Source: Candidatus Saccharimonadota bacterium
Lineage (GTDB): Bacteria > Patescibacteriota > Saccharimonadia > Saccharimonadales > Saccharimonadaceae
Assembly: GCA_027312225.1 (NCBI GenBank)
Contig: DAICXK010000001.1
Location: 1-44,436 of the forward strand
Length of the DNA: 44,436 nt
Direction: 5' to 3'
Positions 1 to 8,329 of the stretch are shown here, piece by piece (positions within the stretch are counted from its first letter, which is position 1; each line of letters starts with the position of its first letter). The translations under genes and the position numbers were made by a program. The notes below the pieces were generated by a model. The model saw only the letters and a list, made by a program, of their open reading frames with translations, had not been told where the DNA came from and made no database searches.

Positions 1-695
1 AGAAAGGCCACCTATACGGAGCTTGTCAGCGGGATCTGCAAGAATGTAGAAATAACAAATACCTTCGTGAAGAATTAGCGCACGATACCCTTACCGAGAA
101 ACTAGACGAGTTAATTTGTCCTTCACCGGAGATCGTAGAATGGCTCGTCAATCAGCTAGAGGATGAATACAAACACTCAAATGATGCCGCGGAAGAATAT
201 CGCAAATCCCTTGAGATTAAGCTCGAGAGACTGTCTAGGATGGATGAGATGCTGTACGACGACAAGCTGGCTGGCGACATAACCAAGGAGCGCTATGAGG
301 CCAAGCACAAGAGCATCCTAGAGCAGATCCAGACAGTCAAGGATGACCTGTCTATAGCTGATTCTACGAGCGCTCAGCGACACGAGGAAGCTATAGACCT
401 AATCAAGCTAACTCAAACCGCAAAAGACGAGTATTTGGACTCGGATATCACTAGCGAGGCAAAACGCTCAATTTTAACCGAACTGTTTGAATCTGTGACC
501 TTAAAAGACAATTCTGTATCTGTTAAATACACTTTCTTTGCTGAATCAGTTGCCAAAAGAAGCCGCAAAACTAAGGAAATTATGGAGGGGCAAAATATGC
601 TTAACCGAACCGACAAAAATAACGAAAATAACAGAGGTGAAATAAACAAAAAAGACCTCAAAAATGAGATCTATCCTGTTTGGCAGGGGCACTAG
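1..695 (+). CDS. Large serine site-specific recombinase, C-terminal part (5' end outside window)
   Basis: The frame is open from base 3, before any start codon, so the gene begins upstream of the window; 230 residues are visible. Near the visible start two cysteines lie in CQRDLQEC followed by YLREE, the zinc-ribbon signature of large serine recombinases. A long charged coiled-coil region with YDDKLAGDITKERYE follows, typical of the C-terminal part of these enzymes. The catalytic serine domain is not in view. The last codons (VWQGH, stop) are written on the 3' end of the tRNA-Trp gene on the other strand, so the reading frame crosses a likely attachment site. The family integrates and excises mobile DNA; the element itself should lie to the left of the window. 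Confidence 0.85.
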   Translation, partial: KGHLYGACQRDLQECRNNKYLREELAHDTLTEKLDELICPSPEIVEWLVNQLEDEYKHSNDAAEEYRKSLEIKLERLSRMDEMLYDDKLAGDITKERYEAKHKSILEQIQTVKDDLSIADSTSAQRHEEAIDLIKLTQTAKDEYLDSDITSEAKRSILTELFESVTLKDNSVSVKYTFFAESVAKRSRKTKEIMEGQNMLNRTDKNNENNRGEINKKDLKNEIYPVWQGH

Positions 696-755
696 GAATC
701 GAACCTAGGTCGCTGGTTTTGGAGACCAGAATACTAACCGCTGTACTATGCCCCT
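681..755 (-). tRNA. tRNA-Trp (anticodon CCA)
   Basis: The reverse strand folds as a full cloverleaf. The acceptor stem is AGGGGCA/TGCCCCT with discriminator G and an encoded CCA end. The anticodon stem-loop CTGGT-CTCCAAA-ACCAG carries anticodon CCA. The T-arm holds GGTTCGATTCC. The CCA end (681-683) and acceptor stem overlap the last codons of the recombinase on the plus strand. Confidence 0.96.
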
Positions 756-772
756 TCAATTCGTACTGTAAC

Positions 773-781
773 AGTGTAGCA
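773..781 (-). promoter_or_regulatory. Extended -10 promoter of tRNA-Trp
   Basis: The reverse strand reads TGCTACACT, an extended -10 element, 17 bases before the first base of the tRNA (755). No convincing -35 box is seen. Confidence 0.45.
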
Positions 782-816
782 AATTTTCTCTCAATTGACG
801 AGGGTTAACTATCTTT

Positions 817-1785
817 TTAGAGACGCACTGCGCGCTTGAACTTCTTCTCAGCAACTGGATCGGCGTTGCGTACAATTGGGTCGTATACAAAAATACGATC
901 GCTCTTTTTACGCTTGCCCTCGTCTACCTCTTTGATAGCCCCTGCAAGATAATTCTCAATCAACCATTCGCGGCCAGGCACTGTCTGGGCCACGACCGTC
1001 AGGCGCGACATATCGCTACCCCATTGCTCGACCTTGGTAATCTTTGGCGCTTTGCTGAGCAGGGACGCGCTCGACGGCAATGTCGAAAGAATCTCCTGCA
1101 AGACAACTTTCGCCTTTTCTTCATCACGAGTAAACACCTCAATCGCCAATGTACGCACACCTCGCGGTGTGACGTGAACTGCCTGGATTTGCTGGTTATG
1201 TACCCATACAACTTCACCGCTGAGACTACGTAGCTTGGTTGATCGCAGCGTGAATCGCTCGACGACACCCGTAACGTCCAAGAACGGTTCGATTTTAATA
1301 TAGTCACCGACGTGAAACCACTGCTCGGTAATCATGATAACACCAGCTGTAATATCACGAAGAATCATACCCAGCGTTTGACCAGCAAACACGATAAAGA
1401 AAGCGCTGGCACCAATTGCTGCCGCACCACTACTTGCCTGCGGGCTGATGAGACGCCATACGATATACGCAACGACCGCAACAACTGCCGCACGTACAAT
1501 TGCGACAGTAATGCTGAGGTAGGTCTCAACCTGGCGTAGCTTGATTGCCTTGGTCTCGTCAGAGACGGAATCGCTGCGCAGCGCCACCCACTGGGCAAGC
1601 AATATAATTCCACGGGCCAAAAACCGACTGACAATATATGCAACCAGGATAGCAGCAATTAAAATCAGTACCGAACGATACGCATTCGGCTGTGAGAAAA
1701 AATAGATAATGTCTTCAGTTGCTTCGTCGATAACTGTATTCATGGCCTCGAGTAGTATAACGACAACAGAGGTATTTTGCAACAC
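817..1785 (-). CDS. MscS-family small-conductance mechanosensitive channel
   Basis: A 322-residue membrane protein. Three hydrophobic segments lie in the first 150 residues. They are followed by GQTLGMILRDITAGVIMITE and a beta domain containing GDYIKIE and VVERFTLRSTKLR, the conserved pore-helix and MscS beta-domain pattern. The family opens under membrane tension to release solutes during hypo-osmotic shock. The long frame starts with GTG at 1785, but an ATG fifteen codons in (1743) is an alternative; neither has a strong Shine-Dalgarno site. It is divergent from the flavoprotein gene at 1828. The C-terminal tail is short and basic. Confidence 0.88.
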   Translation of the reverse strand: MLQNTSVVVILLEAMNTVIDEATEDIIYFFSQPNAYRSVLILIAAILVAYIVSRFLARGIILLAQWVALRSDSVSDETKAIKLRQVETYLSITVAIVRAAVVAVVAYIVWRLISPQASSGAAAIGASAFFIVFAGQTLGMILRDITAGVIMITEQWFHVGDYIKIEPFLDVTGVVERFTLRSTKLRSLSGEVVWVHNQQIQAVHVTPRGVRTLAIEVFTRDEEKAKVVLQEILSTLPSSASLLSKAPKITKVEQWGSDMSRLTVVAQTVPGREWLIENYLAGAIKEVDEGKRKKSDRIFVYDPIVRNADPVAEKKFKRAVRL

Positions 1786-1827
1786 GCGGATAGGATGATA
1801 TTATTAACCATAAAGGGGATATAATTA

Positions 1828-2988
1828 ATGCACACAGTAATTGTTGGTGGTGGTTTTGCGGGTGTAAAAGCGGCACTTGAAATCAGTAAGCGAAGTCTAG
1901 GAAAAGTAACACTCATCTCTGATGAAGATCATTTTCTTCATCATGCAACACTCTATGCAACAGCAACAGGCCGTAACATGGCAGAATCCGTCGTTCCACT
2001 GAACGAAATGTTTGCGGGCAATAAAAATGTGACTGTTGTTCAAGACCGCATAAAATCGCTCGATATCGATCGCAAGATCATTGTCGGCAATAACAAGTCA
2101 TATGAATATGACAAATTAATTCTTGCGATAGGATCAGTCACAACATTCTTTGGCATTAGCGGCGTGGCAAAGCACGCGTTTGGCATCAAGACACTCGATG
2201 AAGTCAAAGATTTCAATGGCCACATCAAAAGCGAAATCATCAAGAATCGTCGCCTTGATAAGAACTATGTTATTATCGGTGCCGGCGCAACTGGTATCGA
2301 GCTAGCAGGTGCCTTACACGAATACCTTGAACACCTTAGTACCGTTCATCAAGTCCACCGTCCAAACGTCAAAATAACGATTGTCGAAGCCGCGCCTCGT
2401 ATCCTTCCTCGTCTTTCAAAGACGGCAAGCAAGGTGGTTAGTAAACGGCTAAAGGAAATGGGCATCAAAGTACTCGTCAATCACAAAGTCGAAGCATTGG
2501 GCCGAGATTACATTACTATCGAGGGCAAGAGAGTCCCAACCGAAACGGCAATTTGGACATCCGGCGTCGCAAATAACCCATTCTTTGCCGAACATGCAGA
2601 CATGTTCCACCTCGCGCCAAATGGCCGCGTTGAAGTTAACCAATATCTTGAGGCAAACCGTGATATCTTTGTCCTCGGCGACAATAACACCGTACGGTAC
2701 AGTGGTATGGCATGGCCGGCCCTCGACCAGGCAACCTTTGTTGCAAAACATCTCGCACGACTCAAGGCCAAGCAGCCAACTCTTGCGTTCAAACCAGCTC
2801 AACCACCCAGCGGAATCCCCGTTGGATCAAACTGGGCATATGTCGAATGGCATGGTATATACGCCGCGGGTCTCACGGGGCATTTGATACGTCGTAAGAT
2901 GGAATTACGTGGCTACAAGCAGCTATTGCCTAAAGACGCTGCGGTTGCTGCATGGCGCGCACATGATATTCCTGAAATTGAGGCATAA
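1828..2988 (+). CDS. NAD(P)/FAD-dependent oxidoreductase, type II NADH dehydrogenase-like
   Basis: A 386-residue pyridine-nucleotide disulfide oxidoreductase fold. The N-terminus VIVGGGFAG binds FAD, a second Rossmann motif YVIIGAGATGIELAG near residue 150 binds NAD(P)H, and IFVLGDNN near residue 290 is the C-terminal FAD contact. No CxxC redox pair is present, which favours NDH-2 over disulfide reductases. NDH-2 oxidises NADH at the membrane without pumping protons. No quinone-biosynthesis gene or partner complex is visible here, so the electron acceptor is unknown. GGGG lies nine bases before the ATG, and a TATAAT at 1820-1825 sits too close to the start to serve this gene in the usual way. 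Confidence 0.82.
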   Translation: MHTVIVGGGFAGVKAALEISKRSLGKVTLISDEDHFLHHATLYATATGRNMAESVVPLNEMFAGNKNVTVVQDRIKSLDIDRKIIVGNNKSYEYDKLILAIGSVTTFFGISGVAKHAFGIKTLDEVKDFNGHIKSEIIKNRRLDKNYVIIGAGATGIELAGALHEYLEHLSTVHQVHRPNVKITIVEAAPRILPRLSKTASKVVSKRLKEMGIKVLVNHKVEALGRDYITIEGKRVPTETAIWTSGVANNPFFAEHADMFHLAPNGRVEVNQYLEANRDIFVLGDNNTVRYSGMAWPALDQATFVAKHLARLKAKQPTLAFKPAQPPSGIPVGSNWAYVEWHGIYAAGLTGHLIRRKMELRGYKQLLPKDAAVAAWRAHDIPEIEA

Positions 2989-2993
2989 TACGC

Positions 2994-3022
2994 TTGTAAA
3001 AGCTAATGCTTAGGCATATAAT
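2994..3022 (+). promoter_or_regulatory. Sigma-70-type promoter of the glucan operon
   Basis: TTGTAA at 2994-2999, a 17-base spacer and TATAAT at 3017-3022. Transcription from about 3029 would give a leader of roughly 68 bases before the GT4 start at 3097. Confidence 0.75.
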
Positions 3023-3096
3023 CGTAAGTAATATTGCGGCTTGAAAGAGGAAAGGGTGAAGTCGGCTGACTCTACAGGGTCATTCGTTAAAAGGGT

Positions 3097-4320
3097 ATGA
3101 AGATTTTAATGCTAGGGTGGGAGTTACCTCCGCATAATAGTGGAGGACTCGGCGTTGCGTGCTATTACATGGCAAAGGCTCTCGCCGCCAAAGGCACCGA
3201 AATCGACTTTATTGTACCCTACGAAGCAGAACACCCTACTGTTGACTTCATGAACGTCAGGTCTGCCTCTCGCCTCTCGCCTCTTGAGCGCTATGGGCTT
3301 AATGCCTATGACGGCAGCACTGTCTACAAACGCCTTTCCGAGGCGGACGCGGGAGATCTGCGTGATATGCGAGGTGTCCAAAGAAAATATGTGCAATTTG
3401 TCGAACATATTCTTGAAACAGAGAAATATGACGCGATTCACGCACACGACTGGCTCACCATGGAAGCAGGTATACGCGCCAAAGAGGTTTGCGATCTGCC
3501 GCTTATTGTCCATGTTCACGCTACCGAATTTGACCGTTCGGGATCTGACAGTGGTAATCCGTTGATTCATGAGATCGAATATCAGGGGTTAATGATGGCC
3601 GACCGTATCATCGCCGTCAGTAACATCACCAAAAGCATCATTGTGCACAAATACAATATCCCCGCCGATAAAATAGAAGTCGTTCACAACGCCATCGACG
3701 CCTCTAGTTTTGATGATGGGTACGACTACGACGACAGTACCTACACCTATCTCGAAAGCCTTAAGTCTGAAGGGTACACTATTGTCTCGACCGTTACTCG
3801 CTTTACCGTCCAAAAGGGACTCACCCACCTTGTGCACGCCGCCGCGCGTGCTGTCGAACGCTATGACCGCCTTGCGTTCCTCTTCGCTGGTGACGGCGAG
3901 CAACGAGATGAGCTCATCCACCTTGCCGCAGAGCTAGGTATCGCTGACAAAGTATTCTTCACCGGCTTTGTCCGAGGCAAGCAGTGGAGAGATGCCTATA
4001 GTGTTGGCGATATCTTCGTGATGAGCAGCGTCAGCGAGCCCTTTGGCTTGACCGCGCTCGAGGCAGCACATCATGATAATGCTCTCATTATCACCAACCA
4101 ATCAGGCGTCGCCGAAGTACTCGACAATATCTATCGGTATGATTTTTGGGACGTTGACGCCCTAGCCGATCGAATTGTCGCCATCGCCACCTCTCCTGCC
4201 CTAAAGAAGGAAATGAAACAAAATGCCAAGCAAGAATACGCCCGGATATCATGGGATGACGTGGCCAAGCGTTGCGTAGAAATATACCAGACCACGCACT
4301 CACGAGGAGCACTCGTATGA
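3097..4320 (+). CDS. GT4-family glycosyltransferase, glycogen-synthase-like
   Basis: A 407-residue GT-B enzyme. The N-terminus MKILMLGWELPPHNSGGLG is the substrate loop shared by glycogen/starch synthases and their GT4 relatives. HAHDWLT follows near residue 115. The C-terminal half has a TRFTVQKGL region and the nucleotide-sugar site EPFGLTALE with the E-x7-E pattern. It likely transfers glucosyl units to an alpha-glucan. It is the first gene of an operon with GH57 and GH15 hydrolases, overlapping the next gene as ATGA (4317-4320), so translational coupling is likely. The exact donor (ADP- or UDP-glucose) cannot be read from the sequence. Confidence 0.85.
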   Translation: MKILMLGWELPPHNSGGLGVACYYMAKALAAKGTEIDFIVPYEAEHPTVDFMNVRSASRLSPLERYGLNAYDGSTVYKRLSEADAGDLRDMRGVQRKYVQFVEHILETEKYDAIHAHDWLTMEAGIRAKEVCDLPLIVHVHATEFDRSGSDSGNPLIHEIEYQGLMMADRIIAVSNITKSIIVHKYNIPADKIEVVHNAIDASSFDDGYDYDDSTYTYLESLKSEGYTIVSTVTRFTVQKGLTHLVHAAARAVERYDRLAFLFAGDGEQRDELIHLAAELGIADKVFFTGFVRGKQWRDAYSVGDIFVMSSVSEPFGLTALEAAHHDNALIITNQSGVAEVLDNIYRYDFWDVDALADRIVAIATSPALKKEMKQNAKQEYARISWDDVAKRCVEIYQTTHSRGALV

Positions 4321-5546
4321 GCCAGCGCGGTATCGTCTTATACCTACAGATTCATCAGCCGTATCGCGTACGCCCATACAGCGTTTTCGACACAGGTACA
4401 AGGCATGATTATTTTGCCGGACACGGTGATGCTGACTGGGATAACCAGCGCATCTTCATGAAAGTTGCTGACAAGTCATACCGTCCAATGAGTCGTCTTC
4501 TTACCCAACTCCTCAATACATATCCAGAATTTCGTGTTTCACTCGGTATCTCTGGCGTGTTTATCGAGCAAGCCCGCCAGTGGGCGCCGGATTTGCTCGA
4601 TAGTTTTAAGGCACTGGTTGATACGGGCCGCGTCGAGATACTCGCCGAGACGTACCATCACAGTCTGTCGTTCTTTTACAGTCAGGATGAATTTGAACGG
4701 CAAGTAGAACTTCACCAGTCACTGGTGTTTGAGACATTCGGCGTCCTACCGCGCGTGTTCCGCAATACCGAACTTGCCTACAATGACGAACTTGCCGCAT
4801 GGGCAGAGCAAAAAGGCTATGTCGGTATTCTCGCAGAAGGCTGGGACCCAGTACTTGAATGGCGGAGCCCTAACTACGTCTACCGTCCGCATGATACGTC
4901 CTCTCTGTCGCTACTACTGAAGAATTATCGCCTTAGTGATGATATCGCCTTCCGTTTTAGCAACAAAGCATGGGCCGAGTGGCCGCTCACGCCGCAGAAG
5001 TTTCACGATTGGACCCAGACAACGCTTGATGGCGACCAGCAAGTGCTCAATCTTTTTATGGATTTTGAGACCTTCGGTGAACACCAGTGGGAAGATACCG
5101 GTATCTTTGACTTTTTCGAGCAGTTTGTCGGCGCGTGGATCCGCGAACCGGGCAACACGTTCTATACAACCAGTGAGGCTATTGCAGCTCATCAACCGAC
5201 GGGCAGCATTAGTATGCCACATACCGTCACCTGGGCCGACAGCGGCCGTGACCTCTCTGCCTGGACGGGCAACAAGCTACAACGCGAATCATTGCGTTAT
5301 CTTTACAATCTCGAGCAAGATATCCTGCGGACTGACGACCAACAGCTCATCGACGACTGGCGACACTTACAAACTTCAGATCATTTCTACTATATGTGCA
5401 CCAAGGGCTTTAACGACGGTGACGTCCATGCCTATTTTAGTCCGTATGATTCACCGTATGTTGCATTTCTTTATTACCTTAATGCTATTCGTGACCTCAG
5501 ATGGAGGCTTCATGTGCACCATCAGACAGGAGGCTTAGGTGGCTAG
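4317..5546 (+). CDS. Glycoside hydrolase family 57 (alpha-amylase-type)
   Basis: A 409-residue GH57 enzyme with no signal peptide visible. HQPYRV at residues 13-18 is family motif 1. AEGWDP supplies the predicted nucleophile, Glu174, and LFMDFETFGEHQW the predicted acid/base, Asp249. The ATG at 4317 is chosen because it overlaps the stop of the GT4 gene as ATGA and the protein begins just before motif 1; a longer frame from 4272 lies wholly inside the GT4 gene. GH57 enzymes cut or rearrange alpha-1,4-glucans, and several act intracellularly on glycogen or maltodextrin. It overlaps the GH15 gene by eight bases. Confidence 0.9.
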   Translation: MSQRGIVLYLQIHQPYRVRPYSVFDTGTRHDYFAGHGDADWDNQRIFMKVADKSYRPMSRLLTQLLNTYPEFRVSLGISGVFIEQARQWAPDLLDSFKALVDTGRVEILAETYHHSLSFFYSQDEFERQVELHQSLVFETFGVLPRVFRNTELAYNDELAAWAEQKGYVGILAEGWDPVLEWRSPNYVYRPHDTSSLSLLLKNYRLSDDIAFRFSNKAWAEWPLTPQKFHDWTQTTLDGDQQVLNLFMDFETFGEHQWEDTGIFDFFEQFVGAWIREPGNTFYTTSEAIAAHQPTGSISMPHTVTWADSGRDLSAWTGNKLQRESLRYLYNLEQDILRTDDQQLIDDWRHLQTSDHFYYMCTKGFNDGDVHAYFSPYDSPYVAFLYYLNAIRDLRWRLHVHHQTGGLGG

Positions 5547-7497
5547 ACCAATCGTATTATCAAACGGAGAACTTCATGTCGGCCTTAACAAGTGGGGCCT
5601 TGTCCATGATTTCTATTTCCCCTATGTTGGCCTCGAAAATCACTCGGCTGGCCAATCACTTCGCCACAAGGTGGGCGTATGGGTTGACGGGACGTTGTCA
5701 TGGCTCGACAACGGCGACTGGGAGATTACTTCACGCTACCCGCACAGTGCCCTCGTTGGTCATACCATCGCAAAAAATGAGAAAATAGGGCTCGTCCTCG
5801 AATTCAACGACTTTGTCGATTCAGCGATGAGCGCCCTGATTCGCAACATTCATATCATCAATATTCAGGGTACTGCACGTGAGGTTCGACTCTTTATGCA
5901 CCAAGCATTCGCAATCGGTGATAGCCGCAGTAACACCGACACAGCACAGTATCTGCCAAGTAGCGATGCATTGCTGCACTACCGCGGGCGCCGTGCCTTC
6001 GTTATATCAGGCGAGTACCACGGAGCACCGTTCGACCAGCATACTGTCGGCTTATTCGGTATCGAAGGTCGCGAAGGGACCTTCCGTGACGCAGAGGACG
6101 GTGAACTGTCATTCGGTAATATCGAGCATGGGCGCGTTGACTCTGTCATTCGCTTTACCGTAAACCTTGATGCCCACAGCTCTGATCGCGTTCATTACTG
6201 GATCGCCGCCGGCACCTCAACCCGTGAGGCATTGTATGTCCATAAAGAGTTGCAACAGCAAGGTGTTCAGCATCGCCTTGATGAAACGGCCAACTGGTGG
6301 CACAAGTGGCTTGAGCCAGCCTACAGTATCGTTGACAGGTTGCCGGCACACCACCGCTCAAGTTTCATTCGCAGCATGATGCTCGTCAAATCTCAAATTG
6401 ACAAACGAGGTGCCATTATCGCCAGCACCGACACGACGATGTTGAACTATTCCCGCGATGCGTACGGATACTGCTGGCCACGCGACGGGTCACTCGTTAT
6501 CTGGCCACTCATCCGACTTGGATACGTTGACGAGCCGCGCCGGTACTTTGATTTCTGTAAGCGCGTGCTCACCCCTGAGGGTTATCTCATGCACAAATAT
6601 CGCGCCGATGGCGCACTCGGAAGCAGCTGGCATCCCTATGTCCATAGTAACGGTATCGTTGGGCCTCCTATCCAAGAAGATGAAACAGCATTAACTCTCT
6701 TCTCATTTGCGCAGTTTTACCACAAACAAAAAGATGCACGCCTTCTGAGGGACTTTTACTCATCAATGATTGTTCCAATGGCCAACTTCCTGACGGACTA
6801 TATTGACCGTGGTACTGGCCTGCCTAAGCCAAGTTACGACCTCTGGGAAGAGGTGTACCTCACGACTACCTTTTCGGTTGGCGCGACTTACGGCGCCTTG
6901 ATTGCCGCGTCCGAACTTGCCACAGAATCTGACGACAACGAGAATGCCGTGAAATGGCGCGCCGCTGCCGAAGATATTCAGGCGGCTGCGCACAAACATC
7001 TCTTTAACGAATCACGGCAAGCATTCTACAAGGGGGTTCTTCCGCATAATGGCGAAATCCTCGAGCGTAACGGTACCATCGATATGTCAAGTATCTTTGG
7101 TGCATTCATGTTCGGCCTCTTTTCGGTCGATGGTGAGCACGTTAAAAGTGCCGTGACGACCGCCAAGAACACCTTTAATTTTAATATCGAACGCCCTGGA
7201 CTACCACGGTACGAGAACGATTACTATCACCGGGTCTCTGATTCAGTGACGGGTAACTGGTGGTTCATCACCTCACTCTGGCTTGCTCAGTACGAGTTAG
7301 AGACAGGTAATCCAGAGGCCACCCTGCGTATCCTTGATTGGGCAAAGGATCTCATGCTGCCAAGCGGCGTGCTGTCCGAGCAGATCAGCCCTCTTACTGA
7401 TGAGACAATTTCCCCGTCACCTCTCACGTGGAGCCATGCCGAATACATTGCAACCCTGCTCGATATGATTACCGAAGCCGACCAGACAGACGATTAG
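5539..7497 (+). CDS. Glycoside hydrolase family 15 (glucoamylase-type)
   Basis: A 652-residue protein with the usual two parts of prokaryotic GH15: an N-terminal beta-sandwich (residues 1 to about 270, with LNKWGLVHDFYFPYVG) and a C-terminal alpha/alpha barrel. YCWPRDG at 311-317, QEDETAL at 379-385, DLWEE at 434-438 (candidate catalytic acid) and TWSHAEY with Glu635 (candidate base) are all present. The GTG start at 5539 overlaps the GH57 stop by eight bases. No signal peptide is seen, so action on cytoplasmic dextrins is likely, releasing glucose from non-reducing ends. It is the last gene of the operon. Confidence 0.92.
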   Translation: MARPIVLSNGELHVGLNKWGLVHDFYFPYVGLENHSAGQSLRHKVGVWVDGTLSWLDNGDWEITSRYPHSALVGHTIAKNEKIGLVLEFNDFVDSAMSALIRNIHIINIQGTAREVRLFMHQAFAIGDSRSNTDTAQYLPSSDALLHYRGRRAFVISGEYHGAPFDQHTVGLFGIEGREGTFRDAEDGELSFGNIEHGRVDSVIRFTVNLDAHSSDRVHYWIAAGTSTREALYVHKELQQQGVQHRLDETANWWHKWLEPAYSIVDRLPAHHRSSFIRSMMLVKSQIDKRGAIIASTDTTMLNYSRDAYGYCWPRDGSLVIWPLIRLGYVDEPRRYFDFCKRVLTPEGYLMHKYRADGALGSSWHPYVHSNGIVGPPIQEDETALTLFSFAQFYHKQKDARLLRDFYSSMIVPMANFLTDYIDRGTGLPKPSYDLWEEVYLTTTFSVGATYGALIAASELATESDDNENAVKWRAAAEDIQAAAHKHLFNESRQAFYKGVLPHNGEILERNGTIDMSSIFGAFMFGLFSVDGEHVKSAVTTAKNTFNFNIERPGLPRYENDYYHRVSDSVTGNWWFITSLWLAQYELETGNPEATLRILDWAKDLMLPSGVLSEQISPLTDETISPSPLTWSHAEYIATLLDMITEADQTDD

Positions 7498-7526
7498 TTG
7501 ACATTTTATACTATATTTGTTATAAT
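7498..7526 (+). promoter_or_regulatory. Consensus sigma-70 promoter predicting a leaderless mRNA
   Basis: TTGACA (7498-7503), 17 bases and TATAAT (7521-7526) form a full-consensus promoter. The ATG at 7533 follows after six bases, where transcription should start, so the mRNA would have no 5' leader. Confidence 0.85.
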
Positions 7527-7532
7527 ATAAGT

Positions 7533-7799
7533 ATGAAATCAATTCGCGCATTCCTTGCCAACTGGAATACAACCTATAGTGACCGCACCAAGCTGCAGCA
7601 TGGCTATGCTGTCCTTGCTATCATCTCATTGATTGTCGCCGGACTCGTCAGCCTGATTAACTATAGCCTTGGGCAGAGTCTTCTCTTTATCGCTATTATT
7701 ACGGTTCTCGTGTTTATAGGTAACGGTATCGTGTGGGCCCTGATTAATACCTTCGTTATTCCCTCTTCATCTCACCGCCCGCGCCAGAACAAAAAGTAG
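7533..7799 (+). CDS. Small two-helix membrane protein, unknown function
   Basis: An 88-residue protein with two hydrophobic segments (about residues 25-46 and 52-76) and short basic ends, the last residues being RPRQNKK. The ATG at 7533 is chosen over the longer frame because it lies exactly downstream of a consensus promoter; the longer frame runs into the GH15 gene. No family is recognised. It is followed closely by the promoter of tRNA-Thr. Confidence 0.7.
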   Translation: MKSIRAFLANWNTTYSDRTKLQHGYAVLAIISLIVAGLVSLINYSLGQSLLFIAIITVLVFIGNGIVWALINTFVIPSSSHRPRQNKK

Positions 7800-7806
7800 C
7801 TGCTTT

Positions 7807-7835
7807 TTGCATCAGTTACCTCTTTTTGGTACAAT
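7807..7835 (+). promoter_or_regulatory. Promoter of tRNA-Thr(GGT)
   Basis: TTGCAT at 7807-7812, a 17-base spacer and TACAAT at 7830-7835, about 20 bases before the mature tRNA start. Confidence 0.7.
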
Positions 7836-7854
7836 TATCAGGTGTAAATGACAT

Positions 7855-7930
<76 letters not shown>

Positions 7931-7957
7931 TAGAAAACTACCTTTATTGATACCGAG

Positions 7958-7986
7958 AAATCTCCCTCATACAAGGGAGATTTTTT
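7958..7986 (+). terminator. Rho-independent terminator after tRNA-Thr(GGT)
   Basis: The stem AAATCTCCCT/AGGGAGATTT with a six-base loop ends in a run of T. Confidence 0.85.
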
Positions 7987-8017
7987 GGATTACACAGTAG
8001 GCTTGCGAATACAATAG

Positions 8018-8300
8018 TATGGACAAGATCTTCCCTACGCGTGGCATCTCAGTAAGGTTACCGACCTCGCGACGCGACTAGGTTACTCTGAATCAGTACA
8101 AGCCGCGGGATGGCTGCATGATACCGTTGAGGATACAGATACGTCGCTGGATGAAATCTGCCGCCCTTGAGGGCGCACCCCAAAAGATGGGACAGTGGGC
8201 GGCGGCAGTTGATCGATATGGCAGCTTTATCGCCCGCCTCCAACCCGATGTGCCAACTCCAGAGCAAGTTGATGCATGGCTAGCAACTATCAAAGATTAG
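8018..8300 (+). pseudogene. Broken HD-domain ((p)ppGpp hydrolase-like) gene
   Basis: In the frame from 8018 to the stop at 8168-8170 the translation contains PYAWHLSKVTDLATRLGY and then GWLHDTVEDTDTSLDEI, the HD motif (LHDxxEDT) of RelA/SpoT/MESH1-type hydrolases. This frame has no start codon: a TAG lies at 8015-8017, and the only nearby ATG (8019) is in another frame. A second frame, 8118-8300, continues with AALEGAPQKMGQWAAAVDRY and ends in a plausible C-terminus. At least two frameshifts, probably with an internal deletion, separate these pieces. The original product would have hydrolysed an alarmone or a similar nucleotide; it should now be inactive unless the breaks are sequencing errors. 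Confidence 0.65.
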
Positions 8301-8329
8301 CCGCCATTTCGTAGTACAATATAATACAT

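Noticed and set aside
413-661. 82-codon minus-strand ORF opposite the recombinase
   Set aside because: It is the antisense shadow of a clearly coding frame, with low-complexity translation and no ribosome site.
4272-4316. Upstream start for the GH57 gene
   Set aside because: The 15 extra codons lie within the GT4 gene and do not match the family; the ATGA overlap at 4317 is the natural start.
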